DNA of 64,000 nt from Tessaracoccus sp. MC1679 (lineage in GTDB: Bacteria; Actinomycetota; Actinomycetes; Propionibacteriales; Propionibacteriaceae), in NCBI RefSeq assembly GCF_014164775.1, contig NZ_JACJGB010000001.1, forward strand, positions 496,001 through 560,000. Reading direction: 5' to 3'. Made by a program: the position numbers and the translations under genes. Below are positions 51,785-62,241 of the stretch, one piece after another. Below the pieces are notes generated by a model. The model had not been told where the DNA came from. It ran no database searches and saw only the letters and a list, made by a program, of their open reading frames with translations. The stretch's first letter is position 1; each line of letters opens with the position of its first letter.

Positions 51785-52618
51785 TCATCTGATCCGATCA
51801 AGGATCTCTGCTCCCACCACCTCCGGCCGCTTCTCAGGAAGCCAGTGGCCGGCGTCCATCTCGACGAACCGGTAGTCACCGGTGCAGTACCGCGCAGTGT
51901 CCTCAGCCGCCACGCGGCCAAGGTAGGGGTCGCGGTTGCCCCACAGGTACGTGATGGGCACCGACACCGGGGTATCGAGCTTCACAGCCTCGGCGCCGGC
52001 CGTCGCGAACAGCCCTCGGTACGGGCCGAGCATCCCGCGCACCGCCTCAGCATCGCTCATCTGGGCGGCATAGGCGGCCGAGAGGTCCGCGGGGACCCCG
52101 AGGCGCCGGAGACCCTCCTTGCGCACCAGCCGCGACAGCTGCATCTCGGGCAGTGCGGGCACCTGCATGGCCAGCATGTACCAACTCTTCAACCCCTGCG
52201 ACGAGCGCAACACGGCCCGTCGGATCGCCGCTGGATGGGGCGTTGACAGCACCGTCAGGCTTCGCACCCGCTCCGGCGTCGTCATGGCGGCGGCCCAGGC
52301 CACGCCACCTCCCCAGTCGTGACCCACGACGTGGGCCGAATCGAGGCCTGCCTGGTCCAGCAGCGCGAACACGTCTCCGACGAGGCGTTCGATCCGGTAG
52401 GCGCTCCGCCCTGGGGGCCGCGCGTTCGCGGTGTAGCCGCGCAGGGACGGCGCCAGCGTGCGGACCCCGGCCGCGTGTAGCAGCGGCGCCACCGCGTCCC
52501 AGGCCGCGGGCGACTGGGGGAATCCGTGGAGCAGGACGACGGTGTGGTCGGAGTCAGCCCGTCGGGGGCCAGAGTCGCGCACCTCGAACGTCAGCCCGTC
52601 ATTGGCAAAAGTCTCCAT
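51785..52618 (-). CDS. Alpha/beta hydrolase (epoxide hydrolase-like)
   Basis: The 277-aa protein has the HGFPQSP oxyanion motif, the nucleophile elbow GHDWGG (Asp, as in epoxide hydrolases and haloalkane dehalogenases), WGNRDPYLG with an acid residue, and a C-terminal DAGHWLPEKRP. It is probably a cytoplasmic hydrolase. The ATG at 52618 is preferred, with GGAGGGAG about 11 bp upstream. It is monocistronic. Confidence 0.88.
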   Translation of the reverse strand: METFANDGLTFEVRDSGPRRADSDHTVVLLHGFPQSPAAWDAVAPLLHAAGVRTLAPSLRGYTANARPPGRSAYRIERLVGDVFALLDQAGLDSAHVVGHDWGGGVAWAAAMTTPERVRSLTVLSTPHPAAIRRAVLRSSQGLKSWYMLAMQVPALPEMQLSRLVRKEGLRRLGVPADLSAAYAAQMSDAEAVRGMLGPYRGLFATAGAEAVKLDTPVSVPITYLWGNRDPYLGRVAAEDTARYCTGDYRFVEMDAGHWLPEKRPEVVGAEILDRIR

Positions 52619-52733
52619 GGGCCCAAGTCTCCCTCCGTGCATCGTCGCTGGGGTCGTTCGGTGCTGAAAAAGGCGGATCTGTCCTAGCCACAAAATTGTT
52701 ATGGAACTGCAACTAAATGTTCACGCTCTTTCC

Positions 52734-52765
52734 TTGACAGCGATGAAGCCGCGCAGGAATATTTA
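52734..52765 (+). promoter_or_regulatory. Candidate promoter of the sugar-binding protein gene
   Basis: TTGACA (52734-52739) is followed by the AT-rich AATATTTA (52758-52765), 18-20 bp away. The transcript would have a 130-bp leader before the ATG at 52896. The AT-rich stretch contrasts with the surrounding DNA. Confidence 0.4.
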
Positions 52766-52895
52766 GTACTGGAGAGAGACAAAGTTGTCGGTCATGGAGA
52801 CTCGCGACCATCGGGCTGCTCATGCGCATCTCCCGCTTCACAGAAACACGGGTCTGGGCAGCACTCAGATCCCTTGACGTTCTCAGGAGGAACGA

Positions 52896-54050
52896 ATGAA
52901 GATGACCACACTCATGACCGCAGCCGCGGGCATGGTGCTCACCGTCGCCCTCACCGCGTGCGGTGGCGGCGGCGCAGGCAGCACCACGGACCCCACCACG
53001 TCCGGCGACGCGTCCGCCACCACCAGCGCACCTGCGGGCGAGGCCGGCGGTTCCGTCGGCGTGTCGATGCCCACCCAGACCACCGAACGCTGGATCGCCG
53101 ACGGCGAGGCCGTCAAGTCCCAGCTCGAAGAGGCCGGCTTCGACGTCGACCTCCAGTTCGCCAACGACGACATCCCCACCCAGGGCCAGCAGATCGACCA
53201 GATGATCACCCAGGGCGTCAAGGTCCTCATCATCGCCGCCATCGACGGCACCGCACTCGCCCCCCAGCTGGAAAACGCCGCCGCCCAGGGCATCAAGATC
53301 ATCTCCTACGACCGCCTGATCCGCGACAGCGCCAACGTCGACTTCTACGTCTCCTTCGACAACTTCAAGGTCGGCGTCGCCCAGGGCCAGTCCCTCATCG
53401 ACGGCCTCGAAGCCCGCGGTGAAGGCCCGTTCAACATCGAGCTGTTCGCCGGCTCGCTTGACGACAACAACGCCCACTTCTTCTTCAACGGCGCCATGAG
53501 CGTGCTGCAGCCCAAGATCGATGACGGCACCTTCACCGTCGTCTCCGGCCAGACCGACATCGAGCAGGCAGCCACGCTCGGTTGGCAGCAGGAGGCCGCG
53601 CAGAAGCGCATGGAAGACCTCCTCACCGCCAACTACCAGGGCGACGCCAAGGTGGACGGCGTGCTGTCGGCCAACGACGGCCTTGCACGCGGCATCATCA
53701 CGGCGCTTCAGAACAACGGCTACTCAGGCACCGTCGCAGACGGCTTCCCGATCGTCACCGGACAGGACGCGGAGATCGCCTCGACGAAACTCATCCAGGA
53801 CGGCATCCAGTACTCGACCATCTTCAAGGACACCCGCCTGCTGGCCGAGCAGGCCGTCACCGCTGCCCAGGACCTCCTGGCCGGCAACGAGCCCGAGGCC
53901 AACAACACCGAGGATTACGACAACGGCGTGAAGGTCGTCCCGTCCTACCTCCTCGATGTTGTCACCGTCACGCAGGACAACCTCACCGAGGCCCTCGTCG
54001 ACACCGGCTACTGGACCCAGGAGGAGATCGACGCCGGCGTCATCTCCTGA
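52896..54050 (+). CDS. Sugar ABC transporter substrate-binding lipoprotein, ChvE/XylF-like
   Basis: The 384-aa lipoprotein has a lipobox LTAC with Cys22 and a Ser/Thr-rich linker. The periplasmic-binding type 1 fold has VSMPTQTTERWIADGEAVKSQLEEAGFDVDLQF, DGTALAPQLENAAAQGIKIISYDRL and a VTGQDAE strand. These match multiple-sugar binding proteins of the ChvE/GguC type (xylose, glucose, galactose). An AGGAGG site precedes the ATG. The ATPase and permease genes that usually follow are absent; instead a terminator lies 15 bp downstream. Confidence 0.92.
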   Translation: MKMTTLMTAAAGMVLTVALTACGGGGAGSTTDPTTSGDASATTSAPAGEAGGSVGVSMPTQTTERWIADGEAVKSQLEEAGFDVDLQFANDDIPTQGQQIDQMITQGVKVLIIAAIDGTALAPQLENAAAQGIKIISYDRLIRDSANVDFYVSFDNFKVGVAQGQSLIDGLEARGEGPFNIELFAGSLDDNNAHFFFNGAMSVLQPKIDDGTFTVVSGQTDIEQAATLGWQQEAAQKRMEDLLTANYQGDAKVDGVLSANDGLARGIITALQNNGYSGTVADGFPIVTGQDAEIASTKLIQDGIQYSTIFKDTRLLAEQAVTAAQDLLAGNEPEANNTEDYDNGVKVVPSYLLDVVTVTQDNLTEALVDTGYWTQEEIDAGVIS

Positions 54051-54064
54051 CCACTCGCCCAACA

Positions 54065-54097
54065 GATGGCCCGGTCCCCACGCGGGGCCGGGCCATC
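54065..54097 (+). terminator. Strong hairpin after sugar-binding gene
   Basis: GATGGCCCGG and CCGGGCCATC pair perfectly, with an inner CCCC/GGGG stem. It lies between the convergent sugar-binding and cupin genes, so it probably ends both transcripts. Confidence 0.75.
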
Positions 54098-54149
54098 GCA
54101 CGCCCAGGACCCGTTGAAGAGAGTCCGCAGGGACGCGGATCAAGGGCTA

Positions 54150-54491
54150 TCAGCCACCAACGTCGACCATCACCAGGCTCATCCGGCACGGCTCGAGCGC
54201 CACCAGGGCGTGCCGCTCGTTCGGCGCCAGATACACCACGTCCGCTGGGGCGAGGGTGACCTCGTCGTCGCCGACCGTGAAGCTCATCCGCCCCTCCAGC
54301 AGCTGCACCACCACCGCACGCGGGGACGTGTGCTCGGTCAGCATCTCCCCCTCGTCGAAGGTGAACTCGACCACGCGCAGCAGGGGATTGTTGTGGATGA
54401 CGCGCGAGGTGGTGGACTCCTTGACGACGGGCACCTCGGCCGCGACCCCCGTGTAGTGGGCCGATTGGGACAGGGGCTTGGGTTCCTTCAT
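54150..54491 (-). CDS. Cupin domain protein
   Basis: The 113-aa protein is a single small beta-barrel. The first cupin motif is weak (EHTSPRAVVVQLLEGRMSF) and the second reads VVYLAPNERHALVAL, keeping one His. It may bind a metal and a small ligand, or serve as a regulator. The ATG at 54491 has a GGAGGAG site 4 bp upstream. It is monocistronic. Confidence 0.8.
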   Translation of the reverse strand: MKEPKPLSQSAHYTGVAAEVPVVKESTTSRVIHNNPLLRVVEFTFDEGEMLTEHTSPRAVVVQLLEGRMSFTVGDDEVTLAPADVVYLAPNERHALVALEPCRMSLVMVDVGG

Positions 54492-54613
54492 GTCTCCTCC
54501 TCCGGTGACGCAACGTTCAGACTGGACCCAGCTCAGCACACCCCTCGCGCTACCGGGCGCAATCGCGTCGACCGGCGCCCCGCCCGGATTCTCACGCTGC
54601 GCGCGCGGGACCA

Positions 54614-54619
54614 TACGAT
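54614..54619 (+). promoter_or_regulatory. -10 box of leaderless transcript
   Basis: TACGAT ends 6 nt before the GTG start at 54626, without a ribosome site. Confidence 0.5.
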
Positions 54620-54625
54620 GGCCCG

Positions 54626-55864
54626 GTGACCCCACGCCCGACGACGCGCTCCAGATGGCTCGGCGTGCTGATGATCGTCGCCGCTGCGGTGATCTCCGCC
54701 TACGCCGTCGTCTACGGCCGCCCGGGCGAGGTGCCGTTCCTGCCCGAGCGGTTCAAGCTGACGCCCCCCTACCGGATCGACCTCGATGTCTACCGGCTCG
54801 GCGCCGAGACCCTGCTGCGCGGCGGCGACCTGTACGGCACCCTTCCGGACACCGAAATCGGCGCCAACCTCCCCTTCACCTACCCGCCCATCGCGGCCAT
54901 GCTGTTCGTGCCTCTCGCGCTGCTGACGATGCGCGACGCCAACCTGCTGTTCTCCTTCGGCACCCTCGGGCTGCTAGTCGTGGTGATGGTCCTCGTCATC
55001 CGCGAGCTCACCGACGTCCGGGGTCAACGGCTGCTGCTGGCGGGCTTGGCGGCCGGAACCATCGGCTTCTGGCTGGAGCCGGTCCGGGAGACGGTGGAGT
55101 TCGGCCAGGTCAACGTGGCCCTGATGGCGCTGGTGGTGGTCGACGTCGTGGTCGGTCGCGGGAAGCGCTGGCAGGGAGCGCTTACCGGCCTCGCCATGGC
55201 GATCAAGCTCACCCCTGCGGTGTTCCTCGCCTACTTCCTCGTCAAGCGCGAGTGGCGCGCCCTCGCGACCGCCGTCGCCTCGGCGCTCCTGTTCACCCTG
55301 CTCGGATTCCTCGTGGCCTGGGAGGAGTCAGTCCGCTACTGGACGGGGACGATCACGGACCCGGACCGAATCGGCGGCCTGGCCTACGTGTCGAACCAGT
55401 CGATGAACGGCGTCCTGCTCCGGCTCGGCCTCGACGGCGGGGAGGCCACGCTCACCTGGTTCCTGCTGTCCGCCGTGCTGGGGCTGTCCCTGCTGGTGCT
55501 GATGGCCCGCCTGTTTCAGCGAGGACACAACCTCGCCGCTGCGTTGACCATGGGTGTCTACGCGCTCCTGGCCTCACCGGTGTCCTGGTCCCACCACTGG
55601 GTGTGGGTGGCGCCGGCCCTCCTCATGCTGGCCATCTGGGCGAGGCGTTCGGGAAGCCCCTGGGCCTGGGCGCTGGCCGGCAGCGGGGTGGTGATCTTCG
55701 TCACCCGCCTCATCTGGGACCTGCCGGACGAGCACCTCGAGGGAATGGGGTGGACGTGGCAGGAGCAGCTGACCGGCAACGCTCAGGCCGCCTGGGCGCT
55801 GGCCTTCCTCGCCTTCCTGGGGTTCGGCTCCCCCGCCCGCGACACCACCAGCCCTGACGCCTGA
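54626..55864 (+). CDS. GT87-family (DUF2029) mannosyltransferase-like membrane protein
   Basis: The 412-aa protein has about ten predicted transmembrane helices. An early DLDVYRLGAETLLRGGDLYG segment holds the Asp pair typical of polyprenol-phosphate-dependent GT-C enzymes, followed by FTYPPIAAMLFVPLALL. It resembles PimE/MptC-type alpha-mannosyltransferases of actinobacterial envelopes. It probably adds a mannose or arabinose unit outside the membrane. It is convergent with the next glycosyltransferase gene. Confidence 0.85.
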   Translation: MTPRPTTRSRWLGVLMIVAAAVISAYAVVYGRPGEVPFLPERFKLTPPYRIDLDVYRLGAETLLRGGDLYGTLPDTEIGANLPFTYPPIAAMLFVPLALLTMRDANLLFSFGTLGLLVVVMVLVIRELTDVRGQRLLLAGLAAGTIGFWLEPVRETVEFGQVNVALMALVVVDVVVGRGKRWQGALTGLAMAIKLTPAVFLAYFLVKREWRALATAVASALLFTLLGFLVAWEESVRYWTGTITDPDRIGGLAYVSNQSMNGVLLRLGLDGGEATLTWFLLSAVLGLSLLVLMARLFQRGHNLAAALTMGVYALLASPVSWSHHWVWVAPALLMLAIWARRSGSPWAWALAGSGVVIFVTRLIWDLPDEHLEGMGWTWQEQLTGNAQAAWALAFLAFLGFGSPARDTTSPDA

Positions 55865-55882
55865 CAGCCGAAGCCATCTGGG

Positions 55883-57199
55883 TCACGCGGTGATCAACCC
55901 AAGCCGCGCCATCACCTCGATCGTTGCGCCCACGCCATCCTCACCGCGGATCGTCGCGGCCACCTCGCGGGCGCGCTCGCGGTAGCGGGCAGCGTCGGGT
56001 CCCTCGACCAGGTCGTGGATCAGCCGCGCCAGCCGCCCAGCGTCGAGGTGACGGAAGGGCACCGGCGAGGGCCCCACCCCCAACGCGGCGAGCCGCGCGC
56101 CGTGGTACGGCTGGTCAACCCCGAACGGCACCGCCACCGACGGCCGCCCGGACCGCAGCCCGGTGTGCGTACTGCCCGCGCCGCCGTGGTGGATCACCCC
56201 AGCCGTGTGGGGGAACAACGCCTCGAAGGGCACGTCGGAGACGGCGTACACCTGACCGTCTCGGGAGCCGACGTGGGCGGCCGTCGGCGCGAGGGTCACG
56301 ATCCTCCGCCCGGATAGCCGGGCCGCCTCCGCCAGGATCGCCAGGCCCCTGTCGCCGGTTGTCGAGGCGAGGCTGCCGGCGCCCACGAAGACCGGCGGGT
56401 CGCCTGCCGCCAGGAAGGCTGTGAGGTCCTCCGACAGCGGAGCGTCCTCGTCCGGTGGGTTGAGATACCCCGTCTGGTGCGCCGTGGGCCGGAGATCCGG
56501 CGGCGGTGGGGCAAGCGTCGGGCTGGCCGCCACGAGCACCGGGTGCCGGTCCAGGGCGGCGACAACGGGCTCGTACCTGGCGAGAGCACCTAACCGGCCT
56601 CGTAGGCCGGTCTTCGGCTCCGCACCCGGCCCACGACGGCCGCGGCGGCCGACCCGCCGCCGCACCTCTGCCGCGAGCGGGGCCCCCAGCGAGGCCGCGA
56701 CACTCCAGCTCAGTCCCGTCCCCCACCTGTTGTACGCGTCCCAGGGCCCGAACCAGCTGGCGAAGCAGTGGCTGTCGCGGTAGACCGTGGGCAGCTGGGC
56801 CGTGAACAGCACCGTCGCCGCCCGGCCCCCCAGCCCCTCAGCTGCGGCCACCGCAGCTCCGGCCCCCAGGATCCCGCTGAGCAGGGAGTCACCCGGGCGC
56901 GCGGCCGCGAGCACCGCGTCGGCCACCGGCCCTGCCACCTCGGAGACCCAGCGGCGCAACAGCCATCCCTGCCCGAACGCCGTGCCAGCCACGAGAGGAT
57001 ACCGCCTGGCCGTCTCCAGGGCCGACGTCAGATCCGCCCGGATGGGCACCGCCTCCGCGCCGTAGCGCCCGGCCAGATCGGCGTACTCCGCCAGCGCCAC
57101 CACGCGGGCCTCGACGCCGCGGCGCGCCAACTCGCCACCCAGGACCGCCATCGGCTGGACATCGCCCCTGGATCCCAGCCCGATCAACACCACCGCCAT
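55883..57199 (-). CDS. GT1-family UDP-glycosyltransferase (MGT/sterol-type)
   Basis: The 438-aa protein starts with VVLIGLGSRGDVQPM, the N-terminal motif of sterol and macrolide glycosyltransferases. A C-terminal nucleotide-sugar-binding motif, VIHHGGAGSTHTGL, follows, then VPFGVDQPYHGARL. It should transfer a hexose from UDP-sugar to a lipophilic acceptor. The ATG at 57199 has a GGAGG site. It is divergent from the double-GNAT gene. Confidence 0.9.
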   Translation of the reverse strand: MAVVLIGLGSRGDVQPMAVLGGELARRGVEARVVALAEYADLAGRYGAEAVPIRADLTSALETARRYPLVAGTAFGQGWLLRRWVSEVAGPVADAVLAAARPGDSLLSGILGAGAAVAAAEGLGGRAATVLFTAQLPTVYRDSHCFASWFGPWDAYNRWGTGLSWSVAASLGAPLAAEVRRRVGRRGRRGPGAEPKTGLRGRLGALARYEPVVAALDRHPVLVAASPTLAPPPPDLRPTAHQTGYLNPPDEDAPLSEDLTAFLAAGDPPVFVGAGSLASTTGDRGLAILAEAARLSGRRIVTLAPTAAHVGSRDGQVYAVSDVPFEALFPHTAGVIHHGGAGSTHTGLRSGRPSVAVPFGVDQPYHGARLAALGVGPSPVPFRHLDAGRLARLIHDLVEGPDAARYRERAREVAATIRGEDGVGATIEVMARLGLITA

Positions 57200-57232
57200 C
57201 GCAGCCTCCTCTCCCTCAACCGTATCCGCGCG

Positions 57233-57238
57233 TAGCGT
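57233..57238 (+). promoter_or_regulatory. -10 box of leaderless transcript
   Basis: TAGCGT ends 7 nt before the ATG at 57246. No ribosome site is present. Confidence 0.45.
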
Positions 57239-57245
57239 TGGCACC

Positions 57246-58277
57246 ATGCCAGACGACGACGCCGCCCTCCGCGGTCTCGCCCACTCCCCGCTCCAGACGC
57301 ACCGCCTGAGCCTCACCCCGCTGACAGTCGACGACGCGGCCGCCATGGCCGAGGTCCTCGCCGATCCGTCGATCCACCGCTACACCTTCGACAGCCCGCC
57401 GTCCGTCGAGGAGCTTCAGCGGCGCTACCGGGCTCAGGAGGCCGGGCCGCCCCCTCCGTCGACGGCGGTGTGGGGCAACTGGGCCGTCCGGCTGCCCGAC
57501 GGCACCGCCATCGGGTTCGTTCAGGCCACCGTCGATCCGCCTACCTCCACCGCGACACTGGCCTGGGTGATCGACACCCGGCACCAAGGCAGCGGCTACG
57601 CAACCGAGGCGATGCGCGCGCTCAGCTCCGCGCTGCGCGGGGCCGGAATCCGCCGCTTAGTCGCTTTCGTCCACCCCCGCAACGTCGCATCGCGACGGGT
57701 GGCGCAGAAGCTCGGCCTCGCCATGCCCGCCCCGCACCGCCCGTTCGACGGCGAGGACGAGTGGGTCTGGGACGAGGCGGCGCCGCTCCCCATGGCGGAC
57801 CGGCTCGTCTTCCGCCGGATGGGGCACGCGGACCTCGACGCCATGGCCGGCCTCCTCGGCGACCCCGAGGTGATGACCTACTACCCCCGCCCCAGGACCC
57901 GCGACGAGGCGGCCGAGTGGATCGAGTGGAACGTCCGCAACTACGCCCGAGATGGTCTGGGCCTCTGGATCATCAGCACCCCCGACGGCGAGTTCGTCGG
58001 AGACTGCGGCCTGACCTGGCAGCTCATCGACGGCGTCGAGGAGCTGGAGGTGGGCTACCACGTCATCCCGAGGCTCCAGGGGCGGGGCTTCGCGACGGAG
58101 GCGGCTGCCGCCTGCCGCGACCTTGCGCGCTCGCTCGGCCACCGTCGCCTCGTCTCGATCATCCATCCCGAGAACGTCGCCTCCCAGCGGGTCGCGGAGA
58201 AGAACGGCCTCTGGCTGGACCGTGAGACGCTCAGCCGCAGCGGCGTCCCGGTGCGGATCTACGCGGTGGACCTCTGA
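57246..58277 (+). CDS. Two-domain GNAT acetyltransferase
   Basis: The 343-aa protein carries two complete RimJ-type GNAT domains (about 10-165 and 180-335). Each shows an acetyl-CoA-binding segment (GSGYATEAMRAL in the first, GRGFATEAAAAC in the second) and HPRNVASRRVAQKLG or HPENVASQRVAEKNG. It looks like a tandem duplication and fusion of one ancestor. Substrates could be proteins, antibiotics or small amines. It is followed by the ArsR gene after 54 bp. Confidence 0.9.
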   Translation: MPDDDAALRGLAHSPLQTHRLSLTPLTVDDAAAMAEVLADPSIHRYTFDSPPSVEELQRRYRAQEAGPPPPSTAVWGNWAVRLPDGTAIGFVQATVDPPTSTATLAWVIDTRHQGSGYATEAMRALSSALRGAGIRRLVAFVHPRNVASRRVAQKLGLAMPAPHRPFDGEDEWVWDEAAPLPMADRLVFRRMGHADLDAMAGLLGDPEVMTYYPRPRTRDEAAEWIEWNVRNYARDGLGLWIISTPDGEFVGDCGLTWQLIDGVEELEVGYHVIPRLQGRGFATEAAAACRDLARSLGHRRLVSIIHPENVASQRVAEKNGLWLDRETLSRSGVPVRIYAVDL

Positions 58278-58295
58278 AAAAACTCCTCCGAACCC

Positions 58296-58328
58296 TTGAC
58301 AACCTATAACCAAACGGTTGAACATAGT
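58296..58328 (+). promoter_or_regulatory. Promoter and operator of the ArsR operon
   Basis: TTGACA (58296-58301) is followed by AACC-AAAC-GGTT (58309-58320), a palindrome of the kind bound by ArsR-type repressors, and by CATAGT near the ATG. The operator between the two boxes fits autorepression. Confidence 0.5.
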
Positions 58329-58331
58329 TCC

Positions 58332-58688
58332 ATGACAGTGATCGACGAGGAACGGACAGACGCCCTGTTCCACGCACTCGCGGACCGCACCCGCCGCGAC
58401 ATCCTGCGCCGCGTGCTGGCCGGCGAGCAGTCGGTCACCGCGCTGGCGGCCCACTACGACATGAGTTTCGCCGCCGTCCACAAGCACATCACGGTGCTCG
58501 AGAGGTCCGCTCTGGTCTCGCGCCGACGGCAGGGGCGCGAGTCCCTGGCCAGCGGCAACGTCGAGGCGGTCCGGTCTGTGGGCAGCCTGCTCACCGAGCT
58601 CGAAGGCATCTGGCGCGGCCGCGTGTCGCGCATCGACGATCTCATCGCCGCCACACCACCACCCACCCCCACCACACCCCAGGAGTGA
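58332..58688 (+). CDS. ArsR-family winged-helix regulator
   Basis: The 118-aa regulator has a typical winged helix: ALADRTRRDILRRVLAGEQSVTALAAHYDMSFAAVHKHITVLERSALV, then RRRQGRES. It lacks the metal-binding cysteines of true ArsR/SmtB sensors. It belongs to the group encoded next to SRPBCC/AHSA1 proteins, which are usually co-transcribed. The stop lies 2 bp before the next start. Confidence 0.9.
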   Translation: MTVIDEERTDALFHALADRTRRDILRRVLAGEQSVTALAAHYDMSFAAVHKHITVLERSALVSRRRQGRESLASGNVEAVRSVGSLLTELEGIWRGRVSRIDDLIAATPPPTPTTPQE

Positions 58689-58690
58689 CC

Positions 58691-59179
58691 ATGCCCGTCA
58701 TCGACGTCCAGAAGGACCTGGACAACCGACGCCTCATCATGACCGCGCAGTTCGCGGCCCCCGTGGAACGCATCTGGCAGCTCTACGCCGATCCCCGCCA
58801 GCTGGAGAGGGTCTGGGGCCCGCCCACGTACCCGGCCACGTTCGTGGACCACGACCTGACCCCGGGCGGGCGGATGACCTACTACATGACCGCCCCCGAC
58901 GGTCAGAAGTACTGCGGGTTCTGGAACGTGAAGGAGGTCGACGAGCCGCGCAGCTTCACCTTCGAGGACGGCTTCGCCAACGAGGACTTCACGCCGGACA
59001 CCTCCCTCCCGGTGGGGATCAACACGTACTCCTTCAGCCGCCACGACGACGGGACCCGCGCGGTGTACGAGGCCGTCTACCCCTCCATCGAGGCGCTGCA
59101 GCAGGTGCTGGACATGGGCATGGTCGAGGGCGCCACCGGTGCCATCAACCAGATCGACGCCCTCCTGGCCGAGGGTTAA
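58691..59179 (+). CDS. SRPBCC (AHSA1-like) protein
   Basis: The 162-aa protein shows the AHSA1-type fold: FAAPVERIWQLYADPRQLERVWGPP, DLTPGGRMTYYMTAPDG and a C-terminal helix with MVEGATGAINQIDALL. It binds a hydrophobic ligand or acts in a stress response. The ATG at 58691 has an AGGAG site. It is in an operon with ArsR, 2 bp upstream. Confidence 0.9.
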   Translation: MPVIDVQKDLDNRRLIMTAQFAAPVERIWQLYADPRQLERVWGPPTYPATFVDHDLTPGGRMTYYMTAPDGQKYCGFWNVKEVDEPRSFTFEDGFANEDFTPDTSLPVGINTYSFSRHDDGTRAVYEAVYPSIEALQQVLDMGMVEGATGAINQIDALLAEG

Positions 59180-59227
59180 TGCAGAGGAACCCTGGCAATT
59201 GTCGCGGTGGGGTGGCACGGTAGCGCG

Positions 59228-61588
<2,361 letters not shown>

Positions 61589-61592
61589 ATAC

Positions 61593-61735
61593 CGCTCCCT
61601 GAGGAGGGCCGCCCGCGGAGCGGCGTGGTACGTCCCATCGCTCCCTGAGGAGGACCGCCCGCGAAGCGGCGTGACCCGTCCCTTCGCTCCCTGAGGAGGG
61701 CCGCCCGCGAAGCGGCGTGGCCTGTCTCGAAGGGT
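61593..61735. repeat. Tandem 46-bp repeat array R3
   Basis: Three units start with CGCTCCCTGAGGAGG at 61593, 61639 and 61685 (period 46). Each contains GCCGC-CCGCGAA-GCGGC-type dyads. A fourth, solitary unit is at 62124-62170. The unit may be a REP-like element or terminator. The gap 61589-62241 contains only R3 and R2 copies and no credible gene. Confidence 0.75.
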
Positions 61736-61849
61736 CGTGACTACCACCTTCACGCGATTCTTCTGGTCGGGTGCGGTGAGCCGTAAGTCGATGCCCGGGC
61801 GGCCGTTGTCCTTGGTCTGAAGGTGGCTACCGGTGTGGTCGGTGGTCGG

Positions 61850-62036
61850 GTTGTTGAGGCCGCCCGGGCATCGTCTCCCGTCTCCCCGCACTCGGTCCTC
61901 CTGTGGCGTTGCCAGGTCAAGGTGCGGGCCGGCAGGGCGGCGTTGTGGCCGGGTCTGCTGAGGCGGGATGCCAGCTGGGTGATCGTAGGGTTGGGCACCG
62001 CTGCGCAGTGCCGCCCTGCCGTCCAGCACCCTCGCT
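61850..62036 (-). repeat. Dispersed repeat R2, copy B
   Basis: This is the inverted counterpart of 18218-18402 (see there). It lies between the R3 array and the solitary R3 unit, suggesting nested repeat insertions. No gene is supported. Confidence 0.7.
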
Positions 62037-62241
62037 GTCAGCCGTGGTTCTCGACCCTTCGAGACTTCCCCGGTCGCTTCGCGACGCGGGACCCTCACCG
62101 ACCGAGCTTGGCCGCCCCTGTTTCGCTCCCTGAGGAGGGCCGCCCGCGGAGCGGCGGCGGCCGTCTCGAAGGGTTGTAACTCCAGCTGACAGGCAATCTC
62201 TGGATCGCTGGGGCCGCTCCCCCCTTGCATCCGCGGGCTGG

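Noticed and set aside
61593-61735. Possible CRISPR array
   Set aside because: The 46-bp units follow each other without variable spacers, and no cas genes are near.
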